DNA of 64,000 nucleotides, taken from Rhodanobacter sp. C05 (GTDB taxonomy: Bacteria > Pseudomonadota > Gammaproteobacteria > Xanthomonadales > Rhodanobacteraceae). Where the stretch lies: assembly GCF_002001165.1 (NCBI RefSeq), contig NZ_MUNQ01000006.1, positions 186,001 to 250,000 of the forward strand, written 5' to 3'. Below are positions 39,057-50,337 of this stretch, one piece after another. The translations under genes were made by a program, and so were the position numbers. Positions within the stretch are counted from its first letter, which is position 1. Every line of letters begins with the position of its first letter. The notes under the pieces were generated by a model. That model had not been told where the DNA came from, did no database searches, and saw only the letters and a list, made by a program, of their open reading frames with translations.

Positions 39057-39773
39057 TCAGTCGACGTGGTGATTGATCCGGCGATACCGCCGGGTCAGCC
39101 GTTCGATCAGCAGTGGCAGCAACGCGAGCAGGGCGATCGCCCCCAGCGGCAGCAGCACTTCGCGGTGCATGAACAGGCCCAGGCTGAACGTGTCGCTCCG
39201 GCCCATGACGTTGCCGAGGCCGGCGCCGATCGAGGTTTCGAAGAGCAGGGTGATCGTGCCGCCGAGCCAACTGGCACCGATGAACAGCCAGAGCGGGCAG
39301 CGCAACCAGGCCAGCGCAACCGTGACCGCGCCGAACGGCACGACCGGCACGAAGCGCAGGAACAGGGTGTAGCTCACCGGATGCCGTTCGAAGCCGTGGT
39401 GCAGCTTCGCCACGATGGCCGGAGGATGCCGGCTGCCGGCACCAAACGCGTAGCGGCTGGCCAGGTACAGGATCAGCGAGCCCAGTGTCAGCCCGACCGA
39501 TGAGCACAGCGTGCCGTCGATCACGCCAAACGCAAAACCGCCTGCAAGAATCACCACGATGGTGCCGGGCAGTCCGGTGGACATGGTCAGGGTCAGCAGG
39601 CCGACGAAGGCCAGTCGGCTCACCCACGGATGCTCGGCGATATGCGCGTGCAGTTCGTTCTGGTGCGCCACCAATTGCTGCGGAGTCAACTGGTCCAGCC
39701 AGCCGGAACTGAACAGCACGATGCCGGCGAGCACCAGCAGGATGAGTGGCAGCGCGGCGCGCCAGCGGCTCAA
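39057..39773 (-). CDS. VTT-domain (TVP38/TMEM64 or DedA-like) membrane protein
   Basis: A 238-residue polytopic membrane protein. The central VTT domain shows STGLPGTIVVILAGGFAFG, SSVGLTLGSLILYLASRYAFG and FLRFVPVVPFGAVTVALA, the latter with the conserved proline in a re-entrant helix. Such proteins act in lipid scrambling or membrane-potential-linked transport; the exact role here is unknown. The frame has no ATG near its start. TTG at 39773 overlaps the upstream deaminase stop (TTGA), so coupled translation from TTG is the best reading. Confidence 0.82.
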   Translation of the reverse strand: MSRWRAALPLILLVLAGIVLFSSGWLDQLTPQQLVAHQNELHAHIAEHPWVSRLAFVGLLTLTMSTGLPGTIVVILAGGFAFGVIDGTLCSSVGLTLGSLILYLASRYAFGAGSRHPPAIVAKLHHGFERHPVSYTLFLRFVPVVPFGAVTVALAWLRCPLWLFIGASWLGGTITLLFETSIGAGLGNVMGRSDTFSLGLFMHREVLLPLGAIALLALLPLLIERLTRRYRRINHHVD

Positions 39774-40327
39774 TACGATGTGCCGCCGGCGCCGTAGGCG
39801 GCCAGCACGTTGCGCGCCTGATCGCGCAGGATGTCGCGACGGACCGCGATGTTTCGGCGCTGCAGTTCGCCGATCCAGTCGGCCGGCAACGGGCCTTCGT
39901 CGAACTCGGTGAGTTCCTCCACATCTTCCGCGCGCGCGCCGATCAGCAGTTCGTCGATGCCGGCCCAGATCGTGGCGCCATAGCACTGGCAGCACGGCTG
40001 CGCGCTGGTGGCCAGAATGTAGCGGCCACCCTGCTCGTTGAGTCGGAACGCAGCGAGCCGCTGCTGCGCGGTCATGTACGCCATCATTTCCGCATGGGCC
40101 ACCGAACAGGTCTGCGGTACCACGCGATTCACGCCGACCGAGATCAATCGGCCCGTTTCGTTGAAGACTGCCGCGCCAAACGGGCCGCCATGGCTGCGTT
40201 CGACATTGTGTTTCGACAACTCGATCGCCAGGCCGACCTTGTCCTCGTCGGTGCGATAGGCCCGGCTCTCGTCGGCCACGTCACCGATCCAGGGCGGCAG
40301 GGTCAGATGGATTTGCTGAGGCAGCAT
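39770..40327 (-). CDS. Nucleoside/nucleobase deaminase family protein
   Basis: A 185-residue zinc deaminase. Zinc ligands and the proton shuttle are in VAHAEMMAY (H and E) and PCCQCYGATIW (two cysteines, PCxxC). GGPFGAAVFNETGRLISVGVN is the conserved N-terminal block. It belongs to the guanine/cytosine deaminase and tRNA-adenosine deaminase superfamily; the longer C-terminus and EFDEGPLPADW suggest a guanine-deaminase-like enzyme, not TadA. It is translationally coupled to the VTT protein and lies 12 bases after glnS. Confidence 0.85.
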   Translation of the reverse strand: MLPQQIHLTLPPWIGDVADESRAYRTDEDKVGLAIELSKHNVERSHGGPFGAAVFNETGRLISVGVNRVVPQTCSVAHAEMMAYMTAQQRLAAFRLNEQGGRYILATSAQPCCQCYGATIWAGIDELLIGARAEDVEELTEFDEGPLPADWIGELQRRNIAVRRDILRDQARNVLAAYGAGGTSY

Positions 40328-40339
40328 GATGCTCTCCGC

Positions 40340-42100
<1,761 letters not shown>

Positions 42101-42236
42101 CAGGCAAAGCTCGCGTGCGGTGGCGGAAACACCCAAGTTTACCCTGTCGAGGCTACCGGGCGCAGATTGCCCCGGAGGCGAGGCGGCACAAGGCGTCGCT
42201 TGCCTCGCGCCCATGCCGGGGCGTAGCGTGCAGGCC

Positions 42237-42515
42237 ATGCACACCGTCTATCGCGCCGAAAACCTGTTCGATGCCCATCTGGTCAAGGATGCGCTGGAGG
42301 CCGGTGGCATACCGGCCTTCATTGCCGGCGAATACCTCACCGGCGCGGTGGGCCAGCTGCCCGCGATGAACTACATCGAAGTGCGGGTACCCGAATCGAG
42401 CCTGGCGCTCGCCAGCGGCATCGTGGCCGAGGTCGAGGCGCAGTTGAGCGAGGCGCGGCTCGCGATCGACGAGATCGGCGATCTGCCCGACGGTCCGCTG
42501 CTCATGCCCTGCTGA
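42237..42515 (+). CDS. DUF2007-family small protein
   Basis: A 92-residue protein beginning [36 protein letters not shown], the DUF2007 pattern (putative signal-transducing protein with a ferredoxin-like fold), followed by [17 protein letters not shown]. Function unknown. It is divergent from glnS and 52 bases upstream of apt, which suggests co-transcription with apt. Confidence 0.82.
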   Translation: MHTVYRAENLFDAHLVKDALEAGGIPAFIAGEYLTGAVGQLPAMNYIEVRVPESSLALASGIVAEVEAQLSEARLAIDEIGDLPDGPLLMPC

Positions 42516-42567
42516 ACAGGGTCAGCCATCGCGATTCTTCGATCGCATCATCCTCCAGGAAAGCTCT

Positions 42568-43086
42568 ATGCAAGACCTCGCTGCACTGATTCGCGCTGTG
42601 CCCGATTTCCCCACGCCAGGCGTGATGTTCCGCGATGTCACCCCGCTGCTCGCCGATGCCGGCGGCTTCGCCCGCTGCATCGACGCGCTGGCCGAGCCAT
42701 GGCAGGGCAGCGGTGTGCAGGCGGTGTGCGGCATCGAGGCACGCGGCTTCATCTTCGGCGCTGCACTGGCGCAGAAGCTGCACGCCGGTTTCGTACCGCT
42801 GCGCAAACCCGGCAAGTTGCCGCCGCCGGTAGTGACGGTGGACTATCAGCTGGAATACGGCAACGATCGATTGGAAGCACAACGCGATGCGTTGAAGCCT
42901 GGCGAGCGAGTGTTGCTCGTTGACGATGTACTTGCCACGGGCGGCACGCTGGCGGCGGCCCGTGCGCTGGTCGAGCAGCTTGGCGGCGAGCTGGTGGGGG
43001 CCGGTGTGGTCATCGAATTGCTTGCGCTGCGCGGGCGGGATCGTTGGTCAGGGGGCCAACAGCTGCATAGCCTGTTGCGTTACTAA
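42568..43086 (+). CDS. apt: Adenine phosphoribosyltransferase
   Basis: Salvages adenine to AMP with PRPP. Family blocks: IRAVPDFPTPGVMFRDVTPLLAD, GIEARGFIFGAALA, PLRKPGKLPP and the PRPP-binding VLLVDDVLATGGTL. 172 residues, slightly shorter than E. coli Apt (183). AGGAAAG precedes the ATG by about 5 bases. The core chromosome resumes on this side of the cassette cluster. Confidence 0.95.
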   Translation: MQDLAALIRAVPDFPTPGVMFRDVTPLLADAGGFARCIDALAEPWQGSGVQAVCGIEARGFIFGAALAQKLHAGFVPLRKPGKLPPPVVTVDYQLEYGNDRLEAQRDALKPGERVLLVDDVLATGGTLAAARALVEQLGGELVGAGVVIELLALRGRDRWSGGQQLHSLLRY

Positions 43087-43189
43087 GGCTTGGCTTGAAC
43101 AGCGTGACGACTCCTGGAGAGTTAATTCAGGGTGTCCAAATCGTGAGAACTGACGCGTCGGCTCGAACAAGTAATGAGCTGCTTGCTGT

Positions 43190-43759
43190 TCAAGGAAATC
43201 TTGCGCCCTGAGTCTGTCCATGATTGGTGTCATGATCGTACATGGCATCCATGGCCATATACTTTTCTAGTATCGAACTGGCTTGATCATTAAATTTCTT
43301 GGCGATAGTTGAGCAATTGTCAGATACATGAAATGACTGGCCAAGATCTTCTATCTCCTTCGCAGCCCCAACTCCATGTGCATAGTGGCCATCCTCATGA
43401 AGGCGTAGTGCGGCCATGTAGTTTTGCCATTTCCTGATCAAGCTATTCGTGGCGCTGTCGCCGTCAACCCAGCGAGGCAGGGTCGTCGTCCCCTCGACAG
43501 ACGTACTTATTTCAGTGAATTTGCAGCCTGCTTCCGTAGGTGCATAGCGATATGTCCAAGTTACATGCCATTTAGTAAGCCCATCAAATCTCTTGCCGTC
43601 TTTATCGGGCGGACCTTTTGTATCAAGCTCGTGGCGCAAGCTATTCGCACTATTGCCGACGATGTCGTAGTAAACGAGCAGAACGTCGTTCGCATACGCG
43701 ACAGACAATTGGGTACCCATAATGACGGCCGCGAATACTTGCCGAAAGCGAAGACTCAT
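43190..43759 (-). CDS. Exported DUF922-type putative metalloprotease (cassette gene)
   Basis: A 189-residue exported protein with signal peptide ending SVAYA. LTKWHVTWTYRY, TEISTSVEGTTTLPRWVDGD and RLHEDGHYAHGVGAAKEIEDL fit the DUF922 family of predicted zinc proteases; the HEDGH is an HExxH motif. DNA and codon use look less GC-rich than the neighbours (for example TATAAA, ATTAAATTTC). It is the last of three small minus-strand genes separated by attC-like sites, consistent with arrival as an integron cassette. Activity is unproven. Confidence 0.78.
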   Translation of the reverse strand: MSLRFRQVFAAVIMGTQLSVAYANDVLLVYYDIVGNSANSLRHELDTKGPPDKDGKRFDGLTKWHVTWTYRYAPTEAGCKFTEISTSVEGTTTLPRWVDGDSATNSLIRKWQNYMAALRLHEDGHYAHGVGAAKEIEDLGQSFHVSDNCSTIAKKFNDQASSILEKYMAMDAMYDHDTNHGQTQGARFP

Positions 43760-43776
43760 GTGCTCCCCCGAGTGAC

Positions 43777-43837
43777 AGCCAACGCAGAAACTCAGCGGCG
43801 GCCCATCAGGGCTGTCCGCTGCAGTGACTTGTCAGGG
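43777..43837 (-). repeat. attC-like recombination site 2
   Basis: Read on the minus strand it runs from CCCTGAC (43837-43831) to GTTGGCT (43783-43777). The inner arms AGCGGACAGCC and GGGCCGCCGCT can pair. It aligns well with site 1, sharing GCCGCCGCT and TGCGTT/AGCGTT near the 3' end. Its core sites deviate from consensus. It overlaps the last codons of the gene at 43792-44376. Confidence 0.6.
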
Positions 43838-44376
43838 CGCATCCGCCGGAAGTAGTGCGAGATACATACGACCGAGAAACTGCCCTCGATGGCAGACCCA
43901 ACCGCTGCACTAGCTGCCGGCTGCACAGACATCACGAATGTGATGACACCCGCAGTGGCGAGCAACAAGCCAAGAACCCAATAGTGCCTCATGCCATAGG
44001 CTGTTGCGAAAACTAGGTAGCGCCCGCCGAGGGTGAGCAGCATTGCAGGGAAAAACCACGTTTGCTGGTGCCAGCTGAGAACCAATGCGATGACGATCGC
44101 GAAAATGAGCCAGAAAGTGCTTGCGCCGGCCAGCACTCCAAGCGGATTGCCTTTGACATGTGTGCCCCGGGCACCAAGCAACTTACAGAACAGGATCGAA
44201 GCCGGGAAAATGAATAAGCCGCCGATGAGAAGAGCCCACACCGCTGCATGTGTGGACACGGACGCAGCTATGCCTGCTGCACATGCCCAGGCGATTGCAG
44301 AGGCCAGAATACCCGGGCCGCCACTGCAGTAGCCTTGCCGCATATCGTCTTGCGCCTCGGTAAACGACATTTCCAT
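43792..44376 (-). CDS. Small polytopic membrane protein (cassette gene)
   Basis: A 194-residue membrane protein with about six hydrophobic segments. The N-terminal SFTEAQDDMRQGYCSGGPGILASAIAW looks like a conserved family start (I think the DUF7010 group, unverified). No known function. The C-terminal tail DKSLQRTALMGRR is read from the downstream attC-like site, so the last dozen residues are recombination-site sequence and not part of the ancestral fold. It lies between two attC-like sites with a correctly placed start. Confidence 0.75.
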   Translation of the reverse strand: MEMSFTEAQDDMRQGYCSGGPGILASAIAWACAAGIAASVSTHAAVWALLIGGLFIFPASILFCKLLGARGTHVKGNPLGVLAGASTFWLIFAIVIALVLSWHQQTWFFPAMLLTLGGRYLVFATAYGMRHYWVLGLLLATAGVITFVMSVQPAASAAVGSAIEGSFSVVCISHYFRRMRPDKSLQRTALMGRR

Positions 44377-44407
44377 GTGCCTGGGTTCTCCTCAGTCTGT
44401 GATTGCG

Positions 44408-44464
44408 TCCTAACGCTGGAGTTAAGCGGCGGCGTAGCCGTCCGCCTTGAACGAAATGTTAGGC
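44408..44464 (-). repeat. attC recombination site 1 (57 bases)
   Basis: On the minus strand it starts GCCTAAC (fits RYYYAAC) and ends GTTAGGA (GTTRRRY except the last base). Between them are the inner arms TTCAAGGCGGAC and GCCGCCGCTTAA, which pair imperfectly as in integron 59-base elements. It lies 14 bases after the stop of the 94-residue gene and 31 bases before the start of the next gene. Confidence 0.8.
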
Positions 44465-44478
44465 CGCACTGCGCTGCC

Positions 44479-44763
44479 TCACCCGCGGACAACTAGCGAA
44501 GGTGCGTGCCCATTACTTAGCAAGAAGTCTATTGACTCTTGAGGCCACTGTGCGTGTCTAAACCAACTAGCGAGATCCTCTTTGCTGGCAAAGACAGGGC
44601 TTACAGGAGTGCCCTCACTGACGTTTTCGTAGACTTGATACGCTGTGCGCAGCGCCGAATCCATGTAGTAAAGCGGCTCCAAGTGACCTCCCGCGATGAA
44701 CTCGCAATCGGCATCCACAGGATGCTTGAACTCGGGTGAGACCCTGACAATTACTTTGCCCAT
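44479..44763 (-). CDS. Hypothetical 94-residue protein (cassette gene)
   Basis: Starts MGKVIVRVSPEFKHPVDADC and contains FASKEDLASWFRHAQWPQESIDFLLSNG. No signal peptide or membrane segment; it looks like a small soluble alpha/beta protein. I do not recognise a family. GGAGGAG lies 5 bases before the ATG, so translation is likely. A GTTAGGC core site precedes it by 29 bases and attC site 1 follows it, the exact layout of an integron gene cassette. Confidence 0.7.
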   Translation of the reverse strand: MGKVIVRVSPEFKHPVDADCEFIAGGHLEPLYYMDSALRTAYQVYENVSEGTPVSPVFASKEDLASWFRHAQWPQESIDFLLSNGHAPSLVVRG

Positions 44764-44791
44764 GTCGCTCCTCCGTGATGCTGGGTGTGCG

Positions 44792-44939
44792 GCCTAACGC
44801 TAAGTAGGCTCCGCATCCGGGGTGTTGCATGGAGTATGTCGTCTTCATTGCTTCCTGCTCAAGTGGCGATTCCCTTGTCAGGGAAGGCTTTGTGCGGCGT
44901 CGAGAGTGCCGTATAGATGGCAGTGCTGCCTTGTTATCC
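44792..44939 (-). repeat. attC-like site 3, partial or long
   Basis: On the minus strand GTTAGGC (44798-44792) is a perfect GTTRRRY core, preceded by GGAGCCTACTTAGC. The opposite core could be GGATAAC (44939-44933), giving a long site of 148 bases with poor internal symmetry. Only the 3' core is convincing. Confidence 0.45.
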
Positions 44940-44995
44940 GACATTTTTTGCGGGTGTAACGAGTTACGCCTGTGAATCCGTGGGTGTAACGGAAT

Positions 44996-45601
44996 TCAGG
45001 GTGTGACGACGCCGAGGCTCTCCACATAAACCAGCTCACACGCACCCGCGCCGGTATCGTCGCGGGTCATCGAGGTGTTCCAGTGCCAGCCACCGGGGCG
45101 GGTGGCGTCGACGAGGAAGCCTTCGATGTGCACGACTTCACCCGGACGCACTTCCCTGAGGTCGTGCAGCACGCCGGCGTCGGCGGGGATCATGTGCATG
45201 TTGGCGCTGTGCGTCTCGATCTCGCGGCGCGGGATCGGGAATTGCTTTACGTGCCAGTAGTAGAAGCGGTCGGACTGGCTGATGTCGATGCTCGCCAGCA
45301 CCGCGCTGTCGGACATGCGGCCCCAGCCGAGCGCGAGGTCTTCGGGGATCAGCTTGGCGTCGGCGCCCCAGGAGTAATCGGCGCGCGACAGCACCCGAGC
45401 CGTAAGGATGAAACGGGCGCGAGTGGTAAGGGTCACGTCACCGTGTTGCAGCTTCGCACCATCCTCGATGTTGTCCTGCTCGGGTTCATCCGGTGCAATC
45501 ACGCCGGGTGGTTGATGCAGCGGACGATGCTGCCACCACGACGTTCCGCCCCACAGCACCAGCAACAGGGCGACGCCGATCCATAGTTTGCGCATGCTCA
45601 T
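44996..45601 (-). CDS. Conserved hypothetical exported or membrane-anchored protein
   Basis: A 201-residue protein with one N-terminal hydrophobic segment (WIGVALLLVLWGGTSWW), either an anchor or an uncleaved signal. The rest is periplasmic. LALGWGRMSDSAVLASIDISQSDRFYYWHVKQ, SANMHMIPAD and GWHWNTSMTRDDTGAGACELVYVESL look like a conserved family that I remember from proteobacteria but cannot name. Codon use is like the host, so the cassette cluster ends before it. Start 45601 or 45595 (MRKLW). Confidence 0.7.
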   Translation of the reverse strand: MSMRKLWIGVALLLVLWGGTSWWQHRPLHQPPGVIAPDEPEQDNIEDGAKLQHGDVTLTTRARFILTARVLSRADYSWGADAKLIPEDLALGWGRMSDSAVLASIDISQSDRFYYWHVKQFPIPRREIETHSANMHMIPADAGVLHDLREVRPGEVVHIEGFLVDATRPGGWHWNTSMTRDDTGAGACELVYVESLGVVTP

Positions 45602-45821
45602 CCGAAATCTGCGATTGGCCCCACGTTGTTCGAAACCAGCCTGGTGATGATGGCTGGCGGTGCTCTGTTCGGCTCGATCGGTCGGTTACAGGGCATGGCT
45701 ACCAATTGGCCATGAACATACCAGCATGAACAGGGCGCTCGGCGTCGCCGCTCCCATGCAGAAACTGACATTGGTGACCTTGCTCCACTTTTGACGTCCT
45801 GTTGGGAAGGGAGGAATGACC
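45602..45821. other. Gap upstream of the katG control region
   Basis: No gene is supported; a 106-codon minus-strand frame here has no Shine-Dalgarno and reads through the OxyR motif. The katG promoter lies just after it and a 235-base leader follows that promoter. Confidence 0.5.
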
Positions 45822-45887
45822 ATAGCCATTGACTATGAAACCGATTGGAACAATCGAATATACACACCTCATCGCGGTATCTATATT
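45822..45887 (+). promoter_or_regulatory. OxyR-type site and promoter of katG
   Basis: ATAG-N7-CTAT at 45822-45836 and, after 7 bases, ATTG-N7-CGAA at 45844-45858 fit the OxyR tetranucleotide spacing (4-7-4-7-4-7-4). The site abuts TATACA (45859-45864), then 17 bases and TATATT (45882-45887). The second half-site is weak. The same geometry occurs at ahpC. Confidence 0.6.
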
Positions 45888-46011
45888 CGAGTGGAGTAAG
45901 TGGGACAAACCGGTGCAAGTCACTGCCTCAGCCGCAAACCAAGGAGCCTGTTACGGGCAACCACCGCAAGATCCTGACCGCGCCACTTCCGGCCCTCTGT
46001 CGGGGCGGTAA

Positions 46012-48378
<2,367 letters not shown>

Positions 48379-48413
48379 TCTCGCCGCGTAGGCCTTGAAG
48401 GTCTTGTGTCGAG

Positions 48414-48458
48414 CAAGCTCGATCCGGCTCGGGATCACCCGATGCCGGATCGAGCTTG
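48414..48458. terminator. Long hairpin between convergent katG and oxyR
   Basis: 15-base perfect arms (CAAGCTCGATCCGGC at 48414-48428 and its complement at 48444-48458), extended inward by TCGGG / CCCGA around ATCA with one bulged T. No T-run flanks it. Its position suggests a bidirectional terminator. Confidence 0.6.
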
Positions 48459-48539
48459 GGCAGTTGTCGGTGACTCAACCGTGATACCCAGCTGTCAGGC
48501 AATGAAGTCGATGGAACGATAGCTTCGACTTCGGCTGGA

Positions 48540-49511
48540 CTATCGGCGTGCGGGCTTGCGCGTCTTTACAGAGGCTGCCGCGGCGGCCAGCGGCGTGGCG
48601 GCCGAGTGCGGGTTGAGCAGATCGGCGGGCAATTGCCGGAAGATCGCCGCCAGGTGCTTCAGGAATGTATCCATGGCCGAGCTCTTGCGCCAGACCATGG
48701 CCACATGCCGGCTGGGTGGCCGACCCTTGAACTCGATCAGGTGCAGATTCTCCAACGGCGCCACCGGCGGCTTCACCGCGGTGACCGGGAGCAGGGTGAT
48801 GCCGACATTCGCCGCCACCATCTGCCGCAATGTCTCCAGGCTGGTGGCGCGGAAGCCGCTGTGCTCGCCGGCGCCTACCATGTGGCAGACCTCAAGCGCC
48901 TGATCGCGCAGGCAGTGACCGTCTTCCAGCAGCAGCAGGTTCTGGTTGGACAGGTCGGCCAGCTTCAGCTGGCCTTGCTTCTGTGCCAGCGGGTGCTCGG
49001 CCGCGACCGCCAGCAGGAACGGTTCCTCGAACAGGAATTCGCTGTGCAGGCTGTCCTCATGCAAGGGCAGCGCGAGGATGCCGGCATCCAGCTTGCCTTC
49101 GCGCAACAGGCGCAGCACGGTCTCGGTTTTCTCCTCGACCAGCAGCAGTTCCAGCTTGGGGAACGCGGCGCGCACCAGCGGCAGTGCGTGCGGCAGCAGA
49201 TAAGGACCAAGAGTGGGGAAGATGCCCAGCCGCACCGTGCCGGATTCCGGATCGAGCGTGCGTCGGGCCACGCCGCGGATCTGCTCGATCTCGTTGAGCA
49301 CGTCGCGTGCGCGGATGGCGATGTCGCGGCCCACCTCGGTCAGCAGCACCTTGCGTGGCGTGCGTTCGACCAGCGGCACGCCGAGCTCGTCCTCCAGTTT
49401 CTTGATCTGGGTGGACAGGGTCGGTTGGCTGACGAAGCAGGCATCCGCGGCGTGGCCGAAGTGCCGATGCTCGGCCAGTGCCACCAGATACTGCAGATCG
49501 CGCAGGTTCAT
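48540..49511 (-). CDS. oxyR: Peroxide-sensing LysR-type regulator OxyR
   Basis: A 323-residue LysR-family activator. The DNA-binding helix-turn-helix is in MNLRDLQYLVALAEHRHFGHAADACFVSQPTLSTQIKKLE. The redox cysteines C200 and C209 in EDGHCLRDQALEVC correspond to C199 and C208 of E. coli OxyR, so disulfide sensing is expected. The C-terminal tail is Ala/Lys/Arg-rich. ATG 49511 has GAGG 6 bases upstream. It is divergent from ahpC; the shared OxyR-type site begins 20 bases from its start, so autorepression is likely. Confidence 0.95.
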   Translation of the reverse strand: MNLRDLQYLVALAEHRHFGHAADACFVSQPTLSTQIKKLEDELGVPLVERTPRKVLLTEVGRDIAIRARDVLNEIEQIRGVARRTLDPESGTVRLGIFPTLGPYLLPHALPLVRAAFPKLELLLVEEKTETVLRLLREGKLDAGILALPLHEDSLHSEFLFEEPFLLAVAAEHPLAQKQGQLKLADLSNQNLLLLEDGHCLRDQALEVCHMVGAGEHSGFRATSLETLRQMVAANVGITLLPVTAVKPPVAPLENLHLIEFKGRPPSRHVAMVWRKSSAMDTFLKHLAAIFRQLPADLLNPHSAATPLAAAAASVKTRKPARR

Positions 49512-49530
49512 CGCACGCCTCATCCATGCC

Positions 49531-49596
49531 ATAGGCTCAACCTATGATTGCGATGGTAACAATCAATTTGAACAATGCAAGCGCGGACGCTATCTT
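49531..49596 (+). promoter_or_regulatory. OxyR-type site and promoter of ahpC
   Basis: ATAG-N7-CTAT (49531-49545), 7 bases, then ATGG-N7-CAAT (49553-49567), in the OxyR spacing. It abuts TTGAAC (49568-49573), exactly 17 bases, then TATCTT (49591-49596). The geometry places OxyR next to RNA polymerase at -35, as at known OxyR-activated promoters. The leader to ahpC is about 60 bases. Confidence 0.75.
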
Positions 49597-49660
49597 GTTC
49601 GCCAAGGCTCCTGCTGCAAGGCGTCTCTTATCCCTCGTATCCACCACCAAAGGCTTTTTC

Positions 49661-50200
49661 ATGCTGACCATTGGCGACAAGTTCCCCCAGTTCAACGTCC
49701 CGGCCACCGTCTCGATCGAGAGCCTGGACAAGGCGTTCCAGAACATCGACAACAGCACCTACAAGGGCAAGTGGCTGTGCGTGTTCTTCTACCCGAAGGA
49801 CTTCACCTTCGTCTGCCCGACCGAGATCAAGGGTTTCAGCGACGTGAACAGCCAGTTCGCCGACCGTGACACCCAGGTGCTGGCCGCCAGCACCGACAGC
49901 GAGTTCGTGCATCTGGCCTGGCGCAAGGACCACAAGGACCTGCGCGACCTGAAGTTCCCGATGCTGGCCGACATCAAGAAGGACCTCAGCAATGCGCTGG
50001 GCATCCTGACCGATGACGGCGTGGCGCAGCGCGCGACGTTCCTGGTCGATCCGGACGGGATCATCCGGTTCGTCTACGTCACCGACGGTTCGGTCGGTCG
50101 CAACCCGCAGGAAGTGCTGCGCGTGCTCGACGCGCTGCAGACCGACGAGCTGTGCCCGTGCAACTGGAGCCAGGGCGAAGAGACCCTCAAGGTCGCCTGA
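49661..50200 (+). CDS. ahpC: Peroxiredoxin AhpC
   Basis: Typical 2-Cys peroxiredoxin reducing organic hydroperoxides and peroxide. Peroxidatic C52 is in DFTFVCPTE, and the resolving cysteine is C165 or C167 in LCPCNW. The start at 49661 (MLTIGDKFPQFNV) gives 179 residues. No ahpF reductase gene follows, unlike in Xanthomonas and E. coli; instead an AhpD-like gene lies downstream, beyond a strong terminator. The CPC tail and AhpD neighbour point to the AhpC/AhpD-type pairing known from mycobacteria. Confidence 0.94.
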   Translation: MLTIGDKFPQFNVPATVSIESLDKAFQNIDNSTYKGKWLCVFFYPKDFTFVCPTEIKGFSDVNSQFADRDTQVLAASTDSEFVHLAWRKDHKDLRDLKFPMLADIKKDLSNALGILTDDGVAQRATFLVDPDGIIRFVYVTDGSVGRNPQEVLRVLDALQTDELCPCNWSQGEETLKVA

Positions 50201-50225
50201 TTCCACAACGCTTTGCTTGCAATAC

Positions 50226-50267
50226 CCCGCGCGTCAGGAGTCCCTCCCTCCCCCGTTGACGCGCGGG
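50226..50267 (+). repeat. Hairpin in the ahpC 3' region
   Basis: 11-bp perfect arms (CCCGCGCGTCA / TGACGCGCGGG) with a 20-base pyrimidine-rich loop, 25 bases after the ahpC stop and just upstream of the terminator. Confidence 0.6.
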
Positions 50268-50274
50268 TGGCCCC

Positions 50275-50312
50275 ACCGGCGGCGAAGTTCGCTTCGCCGC
50301 CGGTTTTTTTTT
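50275..50312 (+). terminator. Rho-independent terminator after ahpC
   Basis: 13-bp perfect stem (ACCGGCGGCGAAG with its complement) closed by a TTCG tetraloop and followed by nine T. It ends 25 bases before the ahpD-like start, so ahpD must use leakage or another promoter. Confidence 0.95.
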
Positions 50313-50337
50313 GCCCCGAATTCATTGAAGGTGTCCC

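Noticed and set aside
45598..45918. A 106-codon minus-strand gene before katG
   Set aside because: No Shine-Dalgarno, no family-like sequence, and it covers the proposed OxyR site and katG promoter.
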